Positions 35,594 through 43,976 of a stretch of 64,000 nucleotides of DNA are shown in pieces (within the stretch, counting starts at the first letter, position 1; each line of letters starts with the position of its first letter). Location of the stretch: NCBI GenBank assembly GCA_039814575.1, contig JBCCAY010000008.1:1-64000 (forward strand), read 5' to 3'. The notes beneath the pieces were generated by a model that searched no databases, was not told where the DNA came from, and saw only the letters and a program-made list of their open reading frames with translations. The stretch is from MED-G105 sp039814575. GTDB taxonomy: Bacteria; Pseudomonadota; Alphaproteobacteria; Caulobacterales; Parvularculaceae. The position numbers were made by a program, and so were the translations under genes.

Positions 35594-36982
35594 ATGGCCC
35601 GCCGTTTTTTTGGCAAACGAGTAAAAGCGCCGGTGTTAAGCCGTCTCTTCTTGGTCTGGAGCGCAACCGCAGCGACCGTCGTCGGTGCGACGCTTTTCGT
35701 CCTGGAACGCGAACCGACGCCCGCCCTGACGATCGCTTTGACGGATGCGCCGCCGGAGCGCATGGCGCGGCCGCCGGAACGGCTGACGCAACCCCAGCGA
35801 CAAGAAAAGCGACAAGAAAAACGTAAAGCGGCATTAGCGCCGACTGCAACAAGCGTCGTCACCATTGGCGAGCAGCGCCCAAGAGCGACGCCCGCGATGG
35901 ATGTCTCCCTCGCCGACGCCATCGACGACGGCGTTTCGTTCCACCACACAGCGCCGACGCCCGAGGGGGCCGTTGGGGCGTCAGCCTTTGGAGATCGCGG
36001 ATCATCAGTGCACGAAAGACGTTCAAAGCTCGTGCGCGTAGAACGGTCCTCATCGATCGCTATCGACCCCTACGCAGAAGACGCCGGTTTTGAACCGATG
36101 GCGGGCGGCGGCGACGTCGTCATCACTGTTGATGGACGCCCCGCAAAACCAATCGGCCAGCCAAACGCCAAAGGCCGCCGCGTTACGCCGCCAAAGCCGA
36201 TCGCCGCGATTGACCCCTCCTTACGCCGAAAAACCGAATATGGGGCTGCGCCGGGCATCGCGAGCACAGGGCTTAAGCCGTCGGATATTTACATCCACCG
36301 GTTCCGCCCCAACGAACATCCGAACGTGGCGCTGATTATCGGCGGGCTTGGCCTCGACCAAGAACTGACGCGGCGCGCCATCGAGGAAACGCCGGCCGCC
36401 GTCAGCCTCGCCTTCGCGCCCTACGCGAAAGACCTACAGTTCTGGACAGATCGCGCCCGAAAAGCGGGGCATGAGATTCTCTTAGAACTGCCAATGGAGC
36501 AGAGCCCCAAAAATGAAGCGAATTTGGGCCCGGCGGCATTAATGACGAGCCGCGCACGAGAAGAAAATTTACAGCGGCTGGAATGGTTGTTGTCTCGCTT
36601 TGACGGCTACTTCGCCGCCACGAATTATTTGGGCGCCCATTTCTCTGGCGATCGCGCGGCGATCGGGCCGGTCCTTGCGCGCCTGCGCGCTTCGGGGCTC
36701 GCCTATTTCGACGACACCGGCGCCGTGTTGCGGTTCACCGACACCGCGGCGCGCGACGTCGCGAGCGTCTCGCGGGTCATTCCGCCGAACGCCGGCGACC
36801 CCGGCGCCGATTTGGCGCTCTTGGAACGGATCGCCAAACGCGATGGGCTCGCCCTTGGCAAGGCCTATGCGTCGGCGGGCCTCTTTGATGAAATCTCCGC
36901 CTGGGCCTGGAGCTTGGAAGACAAGCAGTTGACCTTAGCGCCGGCCTCAGCTGTCTTGGCCCTGAAGAAATCTGAACTTTAA
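35594..36982 (+). CDS. Divergent polysaccharide deacetylase family protein (DUF610/YibQ-like)
   Basis: A 462-residue protein with an N-terminal membrane anchor (about 16-38). A long low-complexity linker (to about 225) follows, then a Polysacc_deac_2 (DUF610) domain: NVALIIGGLGLDQELTRRAI, VSLAFAPYAKDLQFW, EILLELPMEQSP, NYLGAHFSGD, AYFDDTGA. The family lacks some catalytic residues of true deacetylases; here the usual DDLG appears as GGLG (no aspartate pair), so enzymatic activity is doubtful. Gene order DUF610-rppH is conserved in alphaproteobacteria. Probably acts in the periplasm on the cell wall or its regulators. Confidence 0.85.
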   Translation: MARRFFGKRVKAPVLSRLFLVWSATAATVVGATLFVLEREPTPALTIALTDAPPERMARPPERLTQPQRQEKRQEKRKAALAPTATSVVTIGEQRPRATPAMDVSLADAIDDGVSFHHTAPTPEGAVGASAFGDRGSSVHERRSKLVRVERSSSIAIDPYAEDAGFEPMAGGGDVVITVDGRPAKPIGQPNAKGRRVTPPKPIAAIDPSLRRKTEYGAAPGIASTGLKPSDIYIHRFRPNEHPNVALIIGGLGLDQELTRRAIEETPAAVSLAFAPYAKDLQFWTDRARKAGHEILLELPMEQSPKNEANLGPAALMTSRAREENLQRLEWLLSRFDGYFAATNYLGAHFSGDRAAIGPVLARLRASGLAYFDDTGAVLRFTDTAARDVASVSRVIPPNAGDPGADLALLERIAKRDGLALGKAYASAGLFDEISAWAWSLEDKQLTLAPASAVLALKKSEL

Positions 36983-37015
36983 CGCGCCCTTCAACCGCCA
37001 ACGCCGAGATCCGCC

Positions 37016-37522
37016 ATGACGATTGACGAAATTCTTGCGCGGTACCGTCCCAATGTCGGCGCGGCGCTTTTTAACCGCAAGGGCGAGGTTTTTCTCGGCC
37101 GGCGGGTCGGCGATTTCCAAGACATCGGCGAAGCGATGGACGAATATCGTTGGCAAATGCCCCAAGGCGGCATTGACGACGGTGAAACGCCGCGAGACGC
37201 AGCGTTCCGTGAACTGAAGGAAGAAACGGGAGTCACTTCGGCGCGACTTCTAGCATTGACGCCCGGCTGGATCGCATATGACTTCCCGCCGGAATTTGCG
37301 AAAAAGAAATGGGCCGGCCAACGTCAAAAATGGGCGGCGCTTTTGTTCGAAGGCGATGAGTCCGAAATTGATCTCGAAGCGGACGAGCATCAAGAATTCG
37401 ATGCTTGGCGGTGGGCCGCGCTAGAAGAAACGCCCGATCTTATTATCCCGTTCAAGCGGCGGGTCTATGAAGAACTCGTGGCCGCCTTCGCGCCGCTGCG
37501 AGATTATATTCGTGACCGGTAA
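37016..37522 (+). CDS. rppH: RNA pyrophosphohydrolase RppH
   Basis: A 168-residue Nudix hydrolase that removes pyrophosphate from mRNA 5' ends, triggering decay. It shows YRPNVGAALFNRKGEVFLGR, YRWQMPQGGIDDGETPRDAA and the Nudix glutamates in FRELKEETG, with GQRQKWAALLFEG downstream. All are characteristic of RppH/IalA. It begins 33 bases after the DUF610 gene and ends inside the following GT87 start region, implying an operon. Confidence 0.94.
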   Translation: MTIDEILARYRPNVGAALFNRKGEVFLGRRVGDFQDIGEAMDEYRWQMPQGGIDDGETPRDAAFRELKEETGVTSARLLALTPGWIAYDFPPEFAKKKWAGQRQKWAALLFEGDESEIDLEADEHQEFDAWRWAALEETPDLIIPFKRRVYEELVAAFAPLRDYIRDR

Positions 37523-38717
37523 ACCGTCGGGCTTCCCATTAAACCGCCTGTCGATTGGCGGCGGGGCGCTTTTTTCCTTGAGTGTTTGGATCTACGCCGG
37601 CGCGACGCTCTATTTGCTCGCGAAAAACGCCGGGCGGTTTTTCGGACTGCCGCTGGACACCGCCGGCGCCGCCGACGGTGAGGATCTTGTTGTCTTTTAC
37701 GCGATTGGGTCGTTTATCGCCGACGCTCGCTTGGCTGACGCTTACGACGCGACACGCTTTCAAGCTGCCTTGCCGCCCCAGGCTGACGAGGCATTGTTGT
37801 TGAACCCGCCCCATGCGGGTTTGTTCTTCGCGCCCCTATCGGTGTTCGCCTACGGACAGTTGAAAGCGCTTTGGATTATCGCCACCCTCGCAGCGATGGC
37901 CGGCGCCGCAGCGCTTATCGCGCGAAAACCGTTCAGCGCCTTAACTGTCGCGCAGCTCTTATCACCGGCGACGCTCGCGAGCCTTTTCGCTCTACAATTG
38001 GGCGCATTTGTCGCCGCGGGCTTGCTCTTCGCCCTTAAAACCGCACAAACGCGTCCGAAGCTTTCAGGATTTATACTCTCTTTACTGACGATAAAACCAC
38101 AATATGGACTTCTTGTCCCGATATTTCTGGCGGGCATCGGCGCGTGGCGCGCGATCTTTTGGGCTGGCGTCTTTACGCTTGCTTTTATCGTCGCGGCCAT
38201 CGCCGCCTTTGGCGTCGCGCCATGGTTCGCCTTCTTCGACGCGCTGGGGCCGAACCATATTGACCATGGTCTCGAAGTGCATCGCGGCACGATAAATTTG
38301 GCGCAAGAACTGGCCAAACGCGGCCTTGCGCCGAGCGGCGTTATGGCCGGATCTTTAGCGGGGGTGATTATTGCTGCCGTCGCTGTGTGGGTAACGGCGC
38401 GAGGAACACATCGCATAAGCGCGAACCGCGATTACGCAGTCGGGCTGTGCGTTATTCTGTCAGCTTATATTGCGCCGTCCGCCTGGATCTATGATTGGCC
38501 GCTCGTATCAGCAGGGCTTTTATTGCTGGCGAAAGACCGTGAATGGCCCTTGCACCTAAAGCTCGCCGCCGCCGCCGCCTGGATCGCGCCGCTGGCGCCG
38601 TTATATTTCTATGCGTCAGGCGCGCCGGCGGCGTCGTTTTGCGCGCTTAGTATAACCGCTGTCTTGGTGAGCGTATGGGTTTGGCGCGGGCCAACGACGT
38701 TCCTGACCGAACACTGA
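37512..38717 (+). CDS. Second GT87/DUF2029-family membrane protein
   Basis: A 401-residue polytopic protein related to the GT87 protein at 27065: GEDLVVFYAIGSFI corresponds to its GGDFVVFHEAG, and SLLTIKPQYGLLVPIFLAGI to its LLTLKPQLGLLIPV. Likely a GT-C polyprenyl-phosphate sugar transferase. The start is uncertain. I chose GTG at 37512, which overlaps the rppH stop; the longer frame begins with ATG at 37467 inside rppH. No strong Shine-Dalgarno is seen. It has no lipid-carrier loading gene beside it, so it may use the product of the GT2 enzyme at 25807. Confidence 0.72.
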   Translation: MTGKPSGFPLNRLSIGGGALFSLSVWIYAGATLYLLAKNAGRFFGLPLDTAGAADGEDLVVFYAIGSFIADARLADAYDATRFQAALPPQADEALLLNPPHAGLFFAPLSVFAYGQLKALWIIATLAAMAGAAALIARKPFSALTVAQLLSPATLASLFALQLGAFVAAGLLFALKTAQTRPKLSGFILSLLTIKPQYGLLVPIFLAGIGAWRAIFWAGVFTLAFIVAAIAAFGVAPWFAFFDALGPNHIDHGLEVHRGTINLAQELAKRGLAPSGVMAGSLAGVIIAAVAVWVTARGTHRISANRDYAVGLCVILSAYIAPSAWIYDWPLVSAGLLLLAKDREWPLHLKLAAAAAWIAPLAPLYFYASGAPAASFCALSITAVLVSVWVWRGPTTFLTEH

Positions 38718-38728
38718 CAAATGCGCCG

Positions 38729-39127
38729 CTAGAGGGCCGCTTGCAGCTCTTTTAGATGCTGAAGCTCGACTTGAGCACGCTGACGGGTTTCCGGCGTCGT
38801 GTCGTCGTCGGAGAGATCTTCCTCAGCGTCTTTGATGCGCTGGGCGATGTCGTCGGCCTTCAAGTCAGCAACGGCGATCGCTTCTTCGGCCAAAACCGTC
38901 AGCCCGGCGGGCGTCACGTCCGCGAAGCCGCCGCGCACGAAGATGCGGGTTTCTTCCGAGCCGTTCCGCACCCGGACGACACCCGGCGCCATGGTCGACA
39001 TGAACGGCGCATGGTTCGGCAATACGCCGAAAACGCCTTCCCCGCCCGGAACGTCGACCTGATCGACATCTTCTGACATCAGCTGCTTCTCAGGCGAGAC
39101 GAGATTGAAGTGGAGTTTGTCAGCCAT
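38729..39127 (-). CDS. atpC: F1 ATP synthase epsilon subunit
   Basis: A 132-residue epsilon subunit of the F1 central stalk. The N-terminal beta-sandwich (LHFNLVSPEKQLMSEDVDQV, GEGVFGVLPNHAPFMS) and a C-terminal helix pair (RIKDAEEDLSD, RAQVELQHLKELQ) are intact. Last gene of the operon; separated from atpD by the small cysteine-motif gene, three bases upstream. Confidence 0.95.
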   Translation of the reverse strand: MADKLHFNLVSPEKQLMSEDVDQVDVPGGEGVFGVLPNHAPFMSTMAPGVVRVRNGSEETRIFVRGGFADVTPAGLTVLAEEAIAVADLKADDIAQRIKDAEEDLSDDDTTPETRQRAQVELQHLKELQAAL

Positions 39128-39130
39128 GGA

Positions 39131-39343
39131 TCAATTTCCCGCTTGCGCGTTCGGGGCGCCAATCTGTTGGTCGAACGCCCTTGTTGCGCGTTCGAACTTG
39201 TCCCGACATCCGGGATTGCAAAAACCGACGACCTTCCCTTGGTAGAGCGTCAACGAATCTGCGGAAACAGGATCGCCCGACCATGGGCAGACCTCATTCA
39301 CGCAATCGTCAAGCGATAACCCTCGACCGTCGGTTTCCGCCAT
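39131..39343 (-). CDS. Small cysteine-motif (YHS/TRASH-like) protein inside atp operon
   Basis: A 70-residue protein with C14-x4-C19 (DDCVNEVCPWSGDPV) and C-x3-C (GFCNPGCRDKFERA). The arrangement is a treble-clef or YHS/TRASH-like metal site: Cys pair, a strand with YQGKVVGF, then Cys pair and helix. It begins five bases after atpD and ends three bases before atpC, so it is translated with the F1 subunits. It could bind zinc, copper or an Fe-S cluster; a role in ATP synthase assembly or metal sensing is only inference. Not part of the standard atp operon. Confidence 0.72.
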   Translation of the reverse strand: MAETDGRGLSLDDCVNEVCPWSGDPVSADSLTLYQGKVVGFCNPGCRDKFERATRAFDQQIGAPNAQAGN

Positions 39344-39348
39344 AAATT

Positions 39349-40782
39349 TTAAGCCGCGTCCGCAGCCAATTTCGCCGCTTTCTGGATCGCTTCATCCATG
39401 GTGCCGACCATGTAGAAGGCCGCTTCCGGCAGATGGTCATAATCGCCGGCGACGAGGCCTTTAAAGCCTTTGATCGTCTCGTCGAGCGGCACCTGAACGC
39501 CAGGCGAACCGGTGAAGACCTCGGCGACGTCGAACGGCTGCGACAAGAAACGCTCAACTTTCCGCGCGCGCGCAACGACAAGTTTGTCTTCTTCGGACAG
39601 CTCGTCCATGCCCAGGATCGCGATGATGTCTTGCAGCGCTTTATAGCGTTGCAGAATGCCCTGAACGTCGCGGGCGACTTGATAGTGCTCGTCGCCGATG
39701 ACGCGCGGGTCGAGGATCCGCGAGGTGGAATCAAGCGGGTCAACCGCCGGATAGATGCCCTTCTCGGCGATGGCGCGGTTCAGAACCGTCGTCGCGTCCA
39801 AGTGCGAGAACGAGGTCGCCGGTGCCGGGTCGGTGAGGTCGTCGGCCGGCACGTAAATGGCCTGCACGGACGTAATCGAGCCCTTGGTCGTCGTGGTGAT
39901 GCGCTCTTGCAGGCCGCCCATGTCCGTTGCGAGGGTCGGCTGATAGCCAACCGCCGACGGGATACGGCCGAGCAGCGCGGACACTTCCGAACCGGCTTGC
40001 GTGAAGCGGAAAATATTGTCGACGAAGAAAAGAACGTCTTGGCCCTGATCACGGAACTCTTCAGCGACCGTCAGACCCGTCAGCGCAACACGCGCACGCG
40101 CGCCCGGCGGTTCGTTCATTTGGCCGTAGACGAGCGCGGCTTTCGAGCCCTCTGCGCTGCCATTATTCTCTTTCGGATCGACGTTCACTTTCGATTCGAT
40201 CATCTCCCAGTAAAGGTCGTTGCCTTCCCTTGTGCGCTCGCCAACGCCGGCGAACACGGAGTAACCGCCGTGCGTCTTCGCGATGTTGTTAATCAGCTCC
40301 ATGATCAGAACCGTCTTGCCGACGCCTGCGCCGCCGAAGAGGCCGATCTTGCCGCCCTTTGCGTACGGACAAAGAAGGTCGACAACTTTAATGCCGGTGA
40401 CGAGCACTTCCGCTTCCGTTGACTGCTCAACGAAAGGCGGGGCTTCCTGGTGGATGCCGCGTTTCTTCGTGTGCGGAACGGGGCCGGCTTCGTCCACCGG
40501 CTCGCCGATGACGTTCATAATCCGGCCGAGCGTGCCTTCGCCGACGGGCACGGAGATCGCTTCGCCCGTGTCTTTCACCGCTTGCCCGCGAACGAGGCCT
40601 TCGGTGGAGTCCATTGCGATGGTGCGCACGGCGTTCTGGCCGAGGTGCTGGGCGACCTCAAGGACGAGGCGGTTGCCGCCATTGTCCGTTTCAAGGGCGT
40701 TCAAAATGCCCGGCAGATGTTCGTCGAATTCAACGTCGACGACAGCGCCGATGACTTGGCTGATGCGGCCTTCAGTGCTCAT
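39349..40782 (-). CDS. atpD: F1 ATP synthase beta subunit
   Basis: A 477-residue catalytic beta subunit. P-loop GGAGVGKT, GERTREGNDLYWEM, the catalytic loop region with DNIFRFTQAGSEVSALLGR and IPSAVGYQPTLATDMG are canonical. The ATG at 40782 follows AGGAACG; the longer frame to 41013 runs through the palindromic repeat region and is not credible. Between atpG and atpD is an unusual 293-base gap, whereas these genes are normally close. Confidence 0.97.
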   Translation of the reverse strand: MSTEGRISQVIGAVVDVEFDEHLPGILNALETDNGGNRLVLEVAQHLGQNAVRTIAMDSTEGLVRGQAVKDTGEAISVPVGEGTLGRIMNVIGEPVDEAGPVPHTKKRGIHQEAPPFVEQSTEAEVLVTGIKVVDLLCPYAKGGKIGLFGGAGVGKTVLIMELINNIAKTHGGYSVFAGVGERTREGNDLYWEMIESKVNVDPKENNGSAEGSKAALVYGQMNEPPGARARVALTGLTVAEEFRDQGQDVLFFVDNIFRFTQAGSEVSALLGRIPSAVGYQPTLATDMGGLQERITTTTKGSITSVQAIYVPADDLTDPAPATSFSHLDATTVLNRAIAEKGIYPAVDPLDSTSRILDPRVIGDEHYQVARDVQGILQRYKALQDIIAILGMDELSEEDKLVVARARKVERFLSQPFDVAEVFTGSPGVQVPLDETIKGFKGLVAGDYDHLPEAAFYMVGTMDEAIQKAAKLAADAA

Positions 40783-40926
40783 GGTTTTCGTTCCTCGTCT
40801 TACCTCTATGATGGACGCCGCGCTGACATGAACGCTGCCGCCCTTCGATATTCTCTGCCTTCCAAGTCCGACCTTCGCTCGGCGCTGTCGGACGTCAGCA
40901 CGGCTTGGGGGACCGCCGCGGCCCTC

Positions 40927-41064
40927 GGCCATCTTTCGAGACGGCGCGTAGAGCGCCTCCTCAGGATGAGGGTCTATGTGTGTGGCGAAATCCTTCTTCT
41001 CTTCTTTCTCCAAACCCTCATCCTGAGGAGCGAACCGTCAGGGTCGCGTCTCGAAGGATGGCGG
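40927..41064. repeat. Inverted pair of palindromic repeats between atpG and atpD
   Basis: The left copy (about 40927-40971) and right copy (about 41014-41064) are near-complementary: CCCTCATCCTGAGGAG and GTCTCGAA(A/G)GATGGC appear in opposite orientations, about 42 bases apart. Each copy holds an internal near-palindrome, CTCATCCTGAG. The transcript could fold into a long hairpin. The CTCATCCTGAGGAG core resembles dispersed intergenic repeats seen in alphaproteobacterial genomes. No second locus is seen in this window. Confidence 0.7.
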
Positions 41065-41075
41065 CTCGCTCCGTC

Positions 41076-41966
41076 CTAAAGCGCCTCCGCACCGGAAATA
41101 ATCTCAATCAGTTCTTTGGTAATCTGCGCCTGACGCGCGCGGTTATATTGCAGCGTCAGCTTGTCGATGAGATCGCCGGCATTGCGAGTCGCGTTATCCA
41201 TAGCGGTCATGGACGCGGCCTGCTCCGAAGCGACGTTCTCTAGGAGCGCGCGGAAAATCTGCACCGAGACGAAACGCGGCAGGAGGGTTTTGAGGATCTC
41301 CTCCTCCTCCGGCTCATAGTCGTAAACGGCGCCTTTGAGGTCCGGCGCTTCAACACCTTCCGGCGGCACTGCCGGAATAATCTGCTGCGCCGTCGGAACC
41401 TGGCTGACGACGTTTTTGAACGTGCCGAAGAACAAGGTCGCGACGTCAAACTCGCCGGCCTCGAACACCTCCAACACTTTCTCGCCAATCTCGTGTGCCT
41501 GCTCGAAGCCGATGCCGCGCACCTCAACGAAATTCGTCTTCCAGACGATGAGGTCGCCGTAAAGCCGCTTCAACTGGTCGTCGCCCTTGCGCCCGACCGT
41601 GATGATTTTGACTTGCTTGCCCTCGCCTTGCAGCTTGACGATGTGCTCACGCGCCAAGCGGACAATGGACGAGTTAAAACCGCCGCAAAGGCCCTTATCG
41701 GCTGTCGCAACGACAAGCAGATGGGTTTCGTCTTTCCCCTCCGCGCCCGTGCCGGCCAATAGCTTCGGCGCGTTCGGATTGTCCTTCGCCGCAGCGGTGA
41801 GGTTGGCGAGCACCGCCTCCATCCGCTCCGCATAGGGACGGGCGGCGGTCGCCGCCTCTTCGGCGCGACGCAGCTTCGCCGCGGCGACCATCTGCTTCGC
41901 CTTGGTGATCTTCTTGGTCGATTTTACCGACCCAATCCGATTTTTTAGTTCTTTAAGAGAGGGCAT
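41076..41966 (-). CDS. atpG: F1 ATP synthase gamma subunit
   Basis: A 296-residue gamma subunit, the rotor shaft. The N-terminal helix (LKELKNRIGSVKSTKKITKA), TADKGLCGGFN, and the C-terminal ASMTAMDNATRNAGDLIDKL with YNRARQAQITKELIEIISGA are standard. Starts two bases after the PH-domain gene's stop, so translation is likely coupled to that inserted gene. Confidence 0.97.
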   Translation of the reverse strand: MPSLKELKNRIGSVKSTKKITKAKQMVAAAKLRRAEEAATAARPYAERMEAVLANLTAAAKDNPNAPKLLAGTGAEGKDETHLLVVATADKGLCGGFNSSIVRLAREHIVKLQGEGKQVKIITVGRKGDDQLKRLYGDLIVWKTNFVEVRGIGFEQAHEIGEKVLEVFEAGEFDVATLFFGTFKNVVSQVPTAQQIIPAVPPEGVEAPDLKGAVYDYEPEEEEILKTLLPRFVSVQIFRALLENVASEQAASMTAMDNATRNAGDLIDKLTLQYNRARQAQITKELIEIISGAEAL

Positions 41967-41968
41967 CC

Positions 41969-42418
41969 TTAAGCCTTTTCCATGCCTTCTTCAGCTTGTT
42001 CGACCGCGCGACGAAACGTCATCGGATCGGCGACATTTTTTATTGGTGTCGCCACGAAACCAGAGCCGGTTACCGTCACGGAGCCGAAATTCAAAATTCG
42101 GCCTAAAACATCCTGCTGCACTTGAACAGAATCAATCTTGCCGAGCCGCTGCTCCACTGTCTTCCTCGCTATCAGACCCGTTTTCGCTAGCACTTTCTTG
42201 TTGGTGACAGCCAAATCGGTCGTGCTTCGCTCGATAAAAACGCCCACAAAGCTAATGACGCCCAGCACGCTCAAGAGCAACGACAGCCCCTGGGACGCAC
42301 CACCGAAAAGAAAGCCAAGCACGACCAAAAAGGCCGGTCCTGCGAACACGATCCAATGCAACTTCGCGGCGTGGATCACACGCTCATCTGCACTAAGAGC
42401 TTTCTTCAAATAGGACAT
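41969..42418 (-). CDS. PH-domain (bPH_2-like) membrane protein inserted in atp operon
   Basis: A 149-residue protein. Two N-terminal membrane helices (about 21-62) are followed by a bacterial PH-like domain (DLAVTNKKVLAKTGLIARKT, LGKIDSVQVQQDVLGRIL, GSVTVTGSGF). This is the YdbS/YdbT-type PH fold. It lies 23 bases after atpA and two before atpG, so it is part of the transcript. Role unknown. A membrane-anchored domain made together with F1 subunits could aid assembly or localisation, but that is inference. Confidence 0.82.
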   Translation of the reverse strand: MSYLKKALSADERVIHAAKLHWIVFAGPAFLVVLGFLFGGASQGLSLLLSVLGVISFVGVFIERSTTDLAVTNKKVLAKTGLIARKTVEQRLGKIDSVQVQQDVLGRILNFGSVTVTGSGFVATPIKNVADPMTFRRAVEQAEEGMEKA

Positions 42419-42441
42419 CGCCTAGCGCCTAACGCAAATCC

Positions 42442-43971
42442 TTAAGCAAAGTTCTTCGAGAACGCGTCCAACACGTCGATGAGCTTTTTCTCTGTGTCGT
42501 CATCAAGCTTGCCGGTGTCCCGGATGCTCGAGAGAATGTCGGCGTTGTCCGCTTTGATCTTGCGCAGGAGTTCCTGCTCGAACTCGCGAACTTTGTCTTT
42601 CGCGATCTTGTCAAGATAACCGCGCACGCCGGCGAAGATGACGCAAACCTGTTCTTCCACGAGAAGCGGCGAGTACTGATTTTGCTTCATCAGTTCGGTC
42701 AGGCGGTCGCCGCGATTGAGGATCTGCTGCGTCGCTGCGTCAAGGTCGGAGCCGAACTGCGCGAACGCCGCGAGTTCGCGGTACTGGGCGAGCTCGCCCT
42801 TAATTTTACCCGCGACCTGTTTCATGGCTTTAATCTGCGCGGACGAGCCAACCCGGCTCACCGACAGACCGACATTCACCGCCGGGCGGATGCCTTGGTA
42901 GAAGAGGTCCGTCTCCAGGAAGATCTGACCGTCCGTAATCGAAATAACGTTGGTCGGGATATAGGCCGAGACGTCGTTCGCTTGCGTTTCAATGATCGGC
43001 AACGCCGTCATGGAGCCGAGGCCATTGTCTTCGTTCAGCTTCGCCGCGCGTTCAAGCAAGCGCGAGTGCAGATAGAAGACGTCGCCCGGATAGGCTTCGC
43101 GGCCCGGCGGACGGCGAAGAAGAAGCGACATCTGACGATACGCGACGGCCTGTTTGGAGAGGTCATCGTAAATGATCAGCGAGTGCATACCATTGTCGCG
43201 GAAATACTCACCCATGGCGCAGCCGGCGAACGGCGCGAGGAACTGCAGCGGCGCAGGCTCAGAAGCCGTCGCGGCGACGACGATGGAGTATTCCAGCGCG
43301 CCATTGTCTTCCAGCGTTTTGACGATTTGCGCGACGGTCGAGCGCTTCTGACCGATGGCGACGTAAACGCAGTAGAGCTTTTTGTGCTCGTCATCGCCGG
43401 CGTTCGCCGCTTTTTGGTTCAAAATAGCGTCGATGCAGATCGCCGTTTTGCCCGTTTGGCGGTCGCCGATGACAAGCTCACGCTGGCCGCGGCCGATGGG
43501 GATCATGGCGTCGACGGCCTTAATGCCCGTCTGCACCGGCTCGTGCACGGATTTACGCGGCAAAATGCCCGGCGCTTTAACGTCGACAACGCGGCGCTCG
43601 GCGGCTTGGATCGGGCCCTTGCCGTCGATGGGATTGCCGAGGGGGTCGACGACGCGGCCGAGAAGGCCTTTGCCGACGGGCACGTCAACAATAGCTTTCG
43701 TCCGCTTGACGGTGTCGCCTTCTTTAATCTCCCGGTCTTCACCGAAGATAACGACGCCGACATTGTCGTCTTCCAAGTTGAGGGCCATGCCCTTTGCGCC
43801 ATTGGCGAACTCGACCATCTCGCCGGCCTGGACATTGTCGAGGCCGTAGACCCGCGCAATGCCGTCCCCGACGGAGAGCACTTGGCCGATCTCGGATACT
43901 TCGGCGTCTTTGCCGAAATCCTTGATCTGCTGCTTTAGGATGGACGAGATTTCCGCTGCTTGAAGCTCCAT
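42442..43971 (-). CDS. atpA: F1 ATP synthase alpha subunit
   Basis: A 509-residue alpha subunit, the non-catalytic nucleotide-binding partner of beta. It shows GDRQTGKTA (P-loop), IPIGRGQRELVIGD, LLLRRPPGREAYPGDVFYLH, the PAVNVGLSVSRVGSSAQ region and a normal C-terminus. Starts five bases before atpH's stop. Length is standard. Confidence 0.97.
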   Translation of the reverse strand: MELQAAEISSILKQQIKDFGKDAEVSEIGQVLSVGDGIARVYGLDNVQAGEMVEFANGAKGMALNLEDDNVGVVIFGEDREIKEGDTVKRTKAIVDVPVGKGLLGRVVDPLGNPIDGKGPIQAAERRVVDVKAPGILPRKSVHEPVQTGIKAVDAMIPIGRGQRELVIGDRQTGKTAICIDAILNQKAANAGDDEHKKLYCVYVAIGQKRSTVAQIVKTLEDNGALEYSIVVAATASEPAPLQFLAPFAGCAMGEYFRDNGMHSLIIYDDLSKQAVAYRQMSLLLRRPPGREAYPGDVFYLHSRLLERAAKLNEDNGLGSMTALPIIETQANDVSAYIPTNVISITDGQIFLETDLFYQGIRPAVNVGLSVSRVGSSAQIKAMKQVAGKIKGELAQYRELAAFAQFGSDLDAATQQILNRGDRLTELMKQNQYSPLLVEEQVCVIFAGVRGYLDKIAKDKVREFEQELLRKIKADNADILSSIRDTGKLDDDTEKKLIDVLDAFSKNFA

Positions 43972-43976
43972 CGCGA

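Noticed and set aside
39433..40422. Long plus-strand frame (329 codons) opposite atpD
   Set aside because: Shadow of a highly biased essential gene; arginine-rich composition and no domain.
42682..43938. Long plus-strand frame (418 codons) opposite atpA
   Set aside because: Same cause: antisense to a conserved gene with strong codon bias; no recognisable fold.
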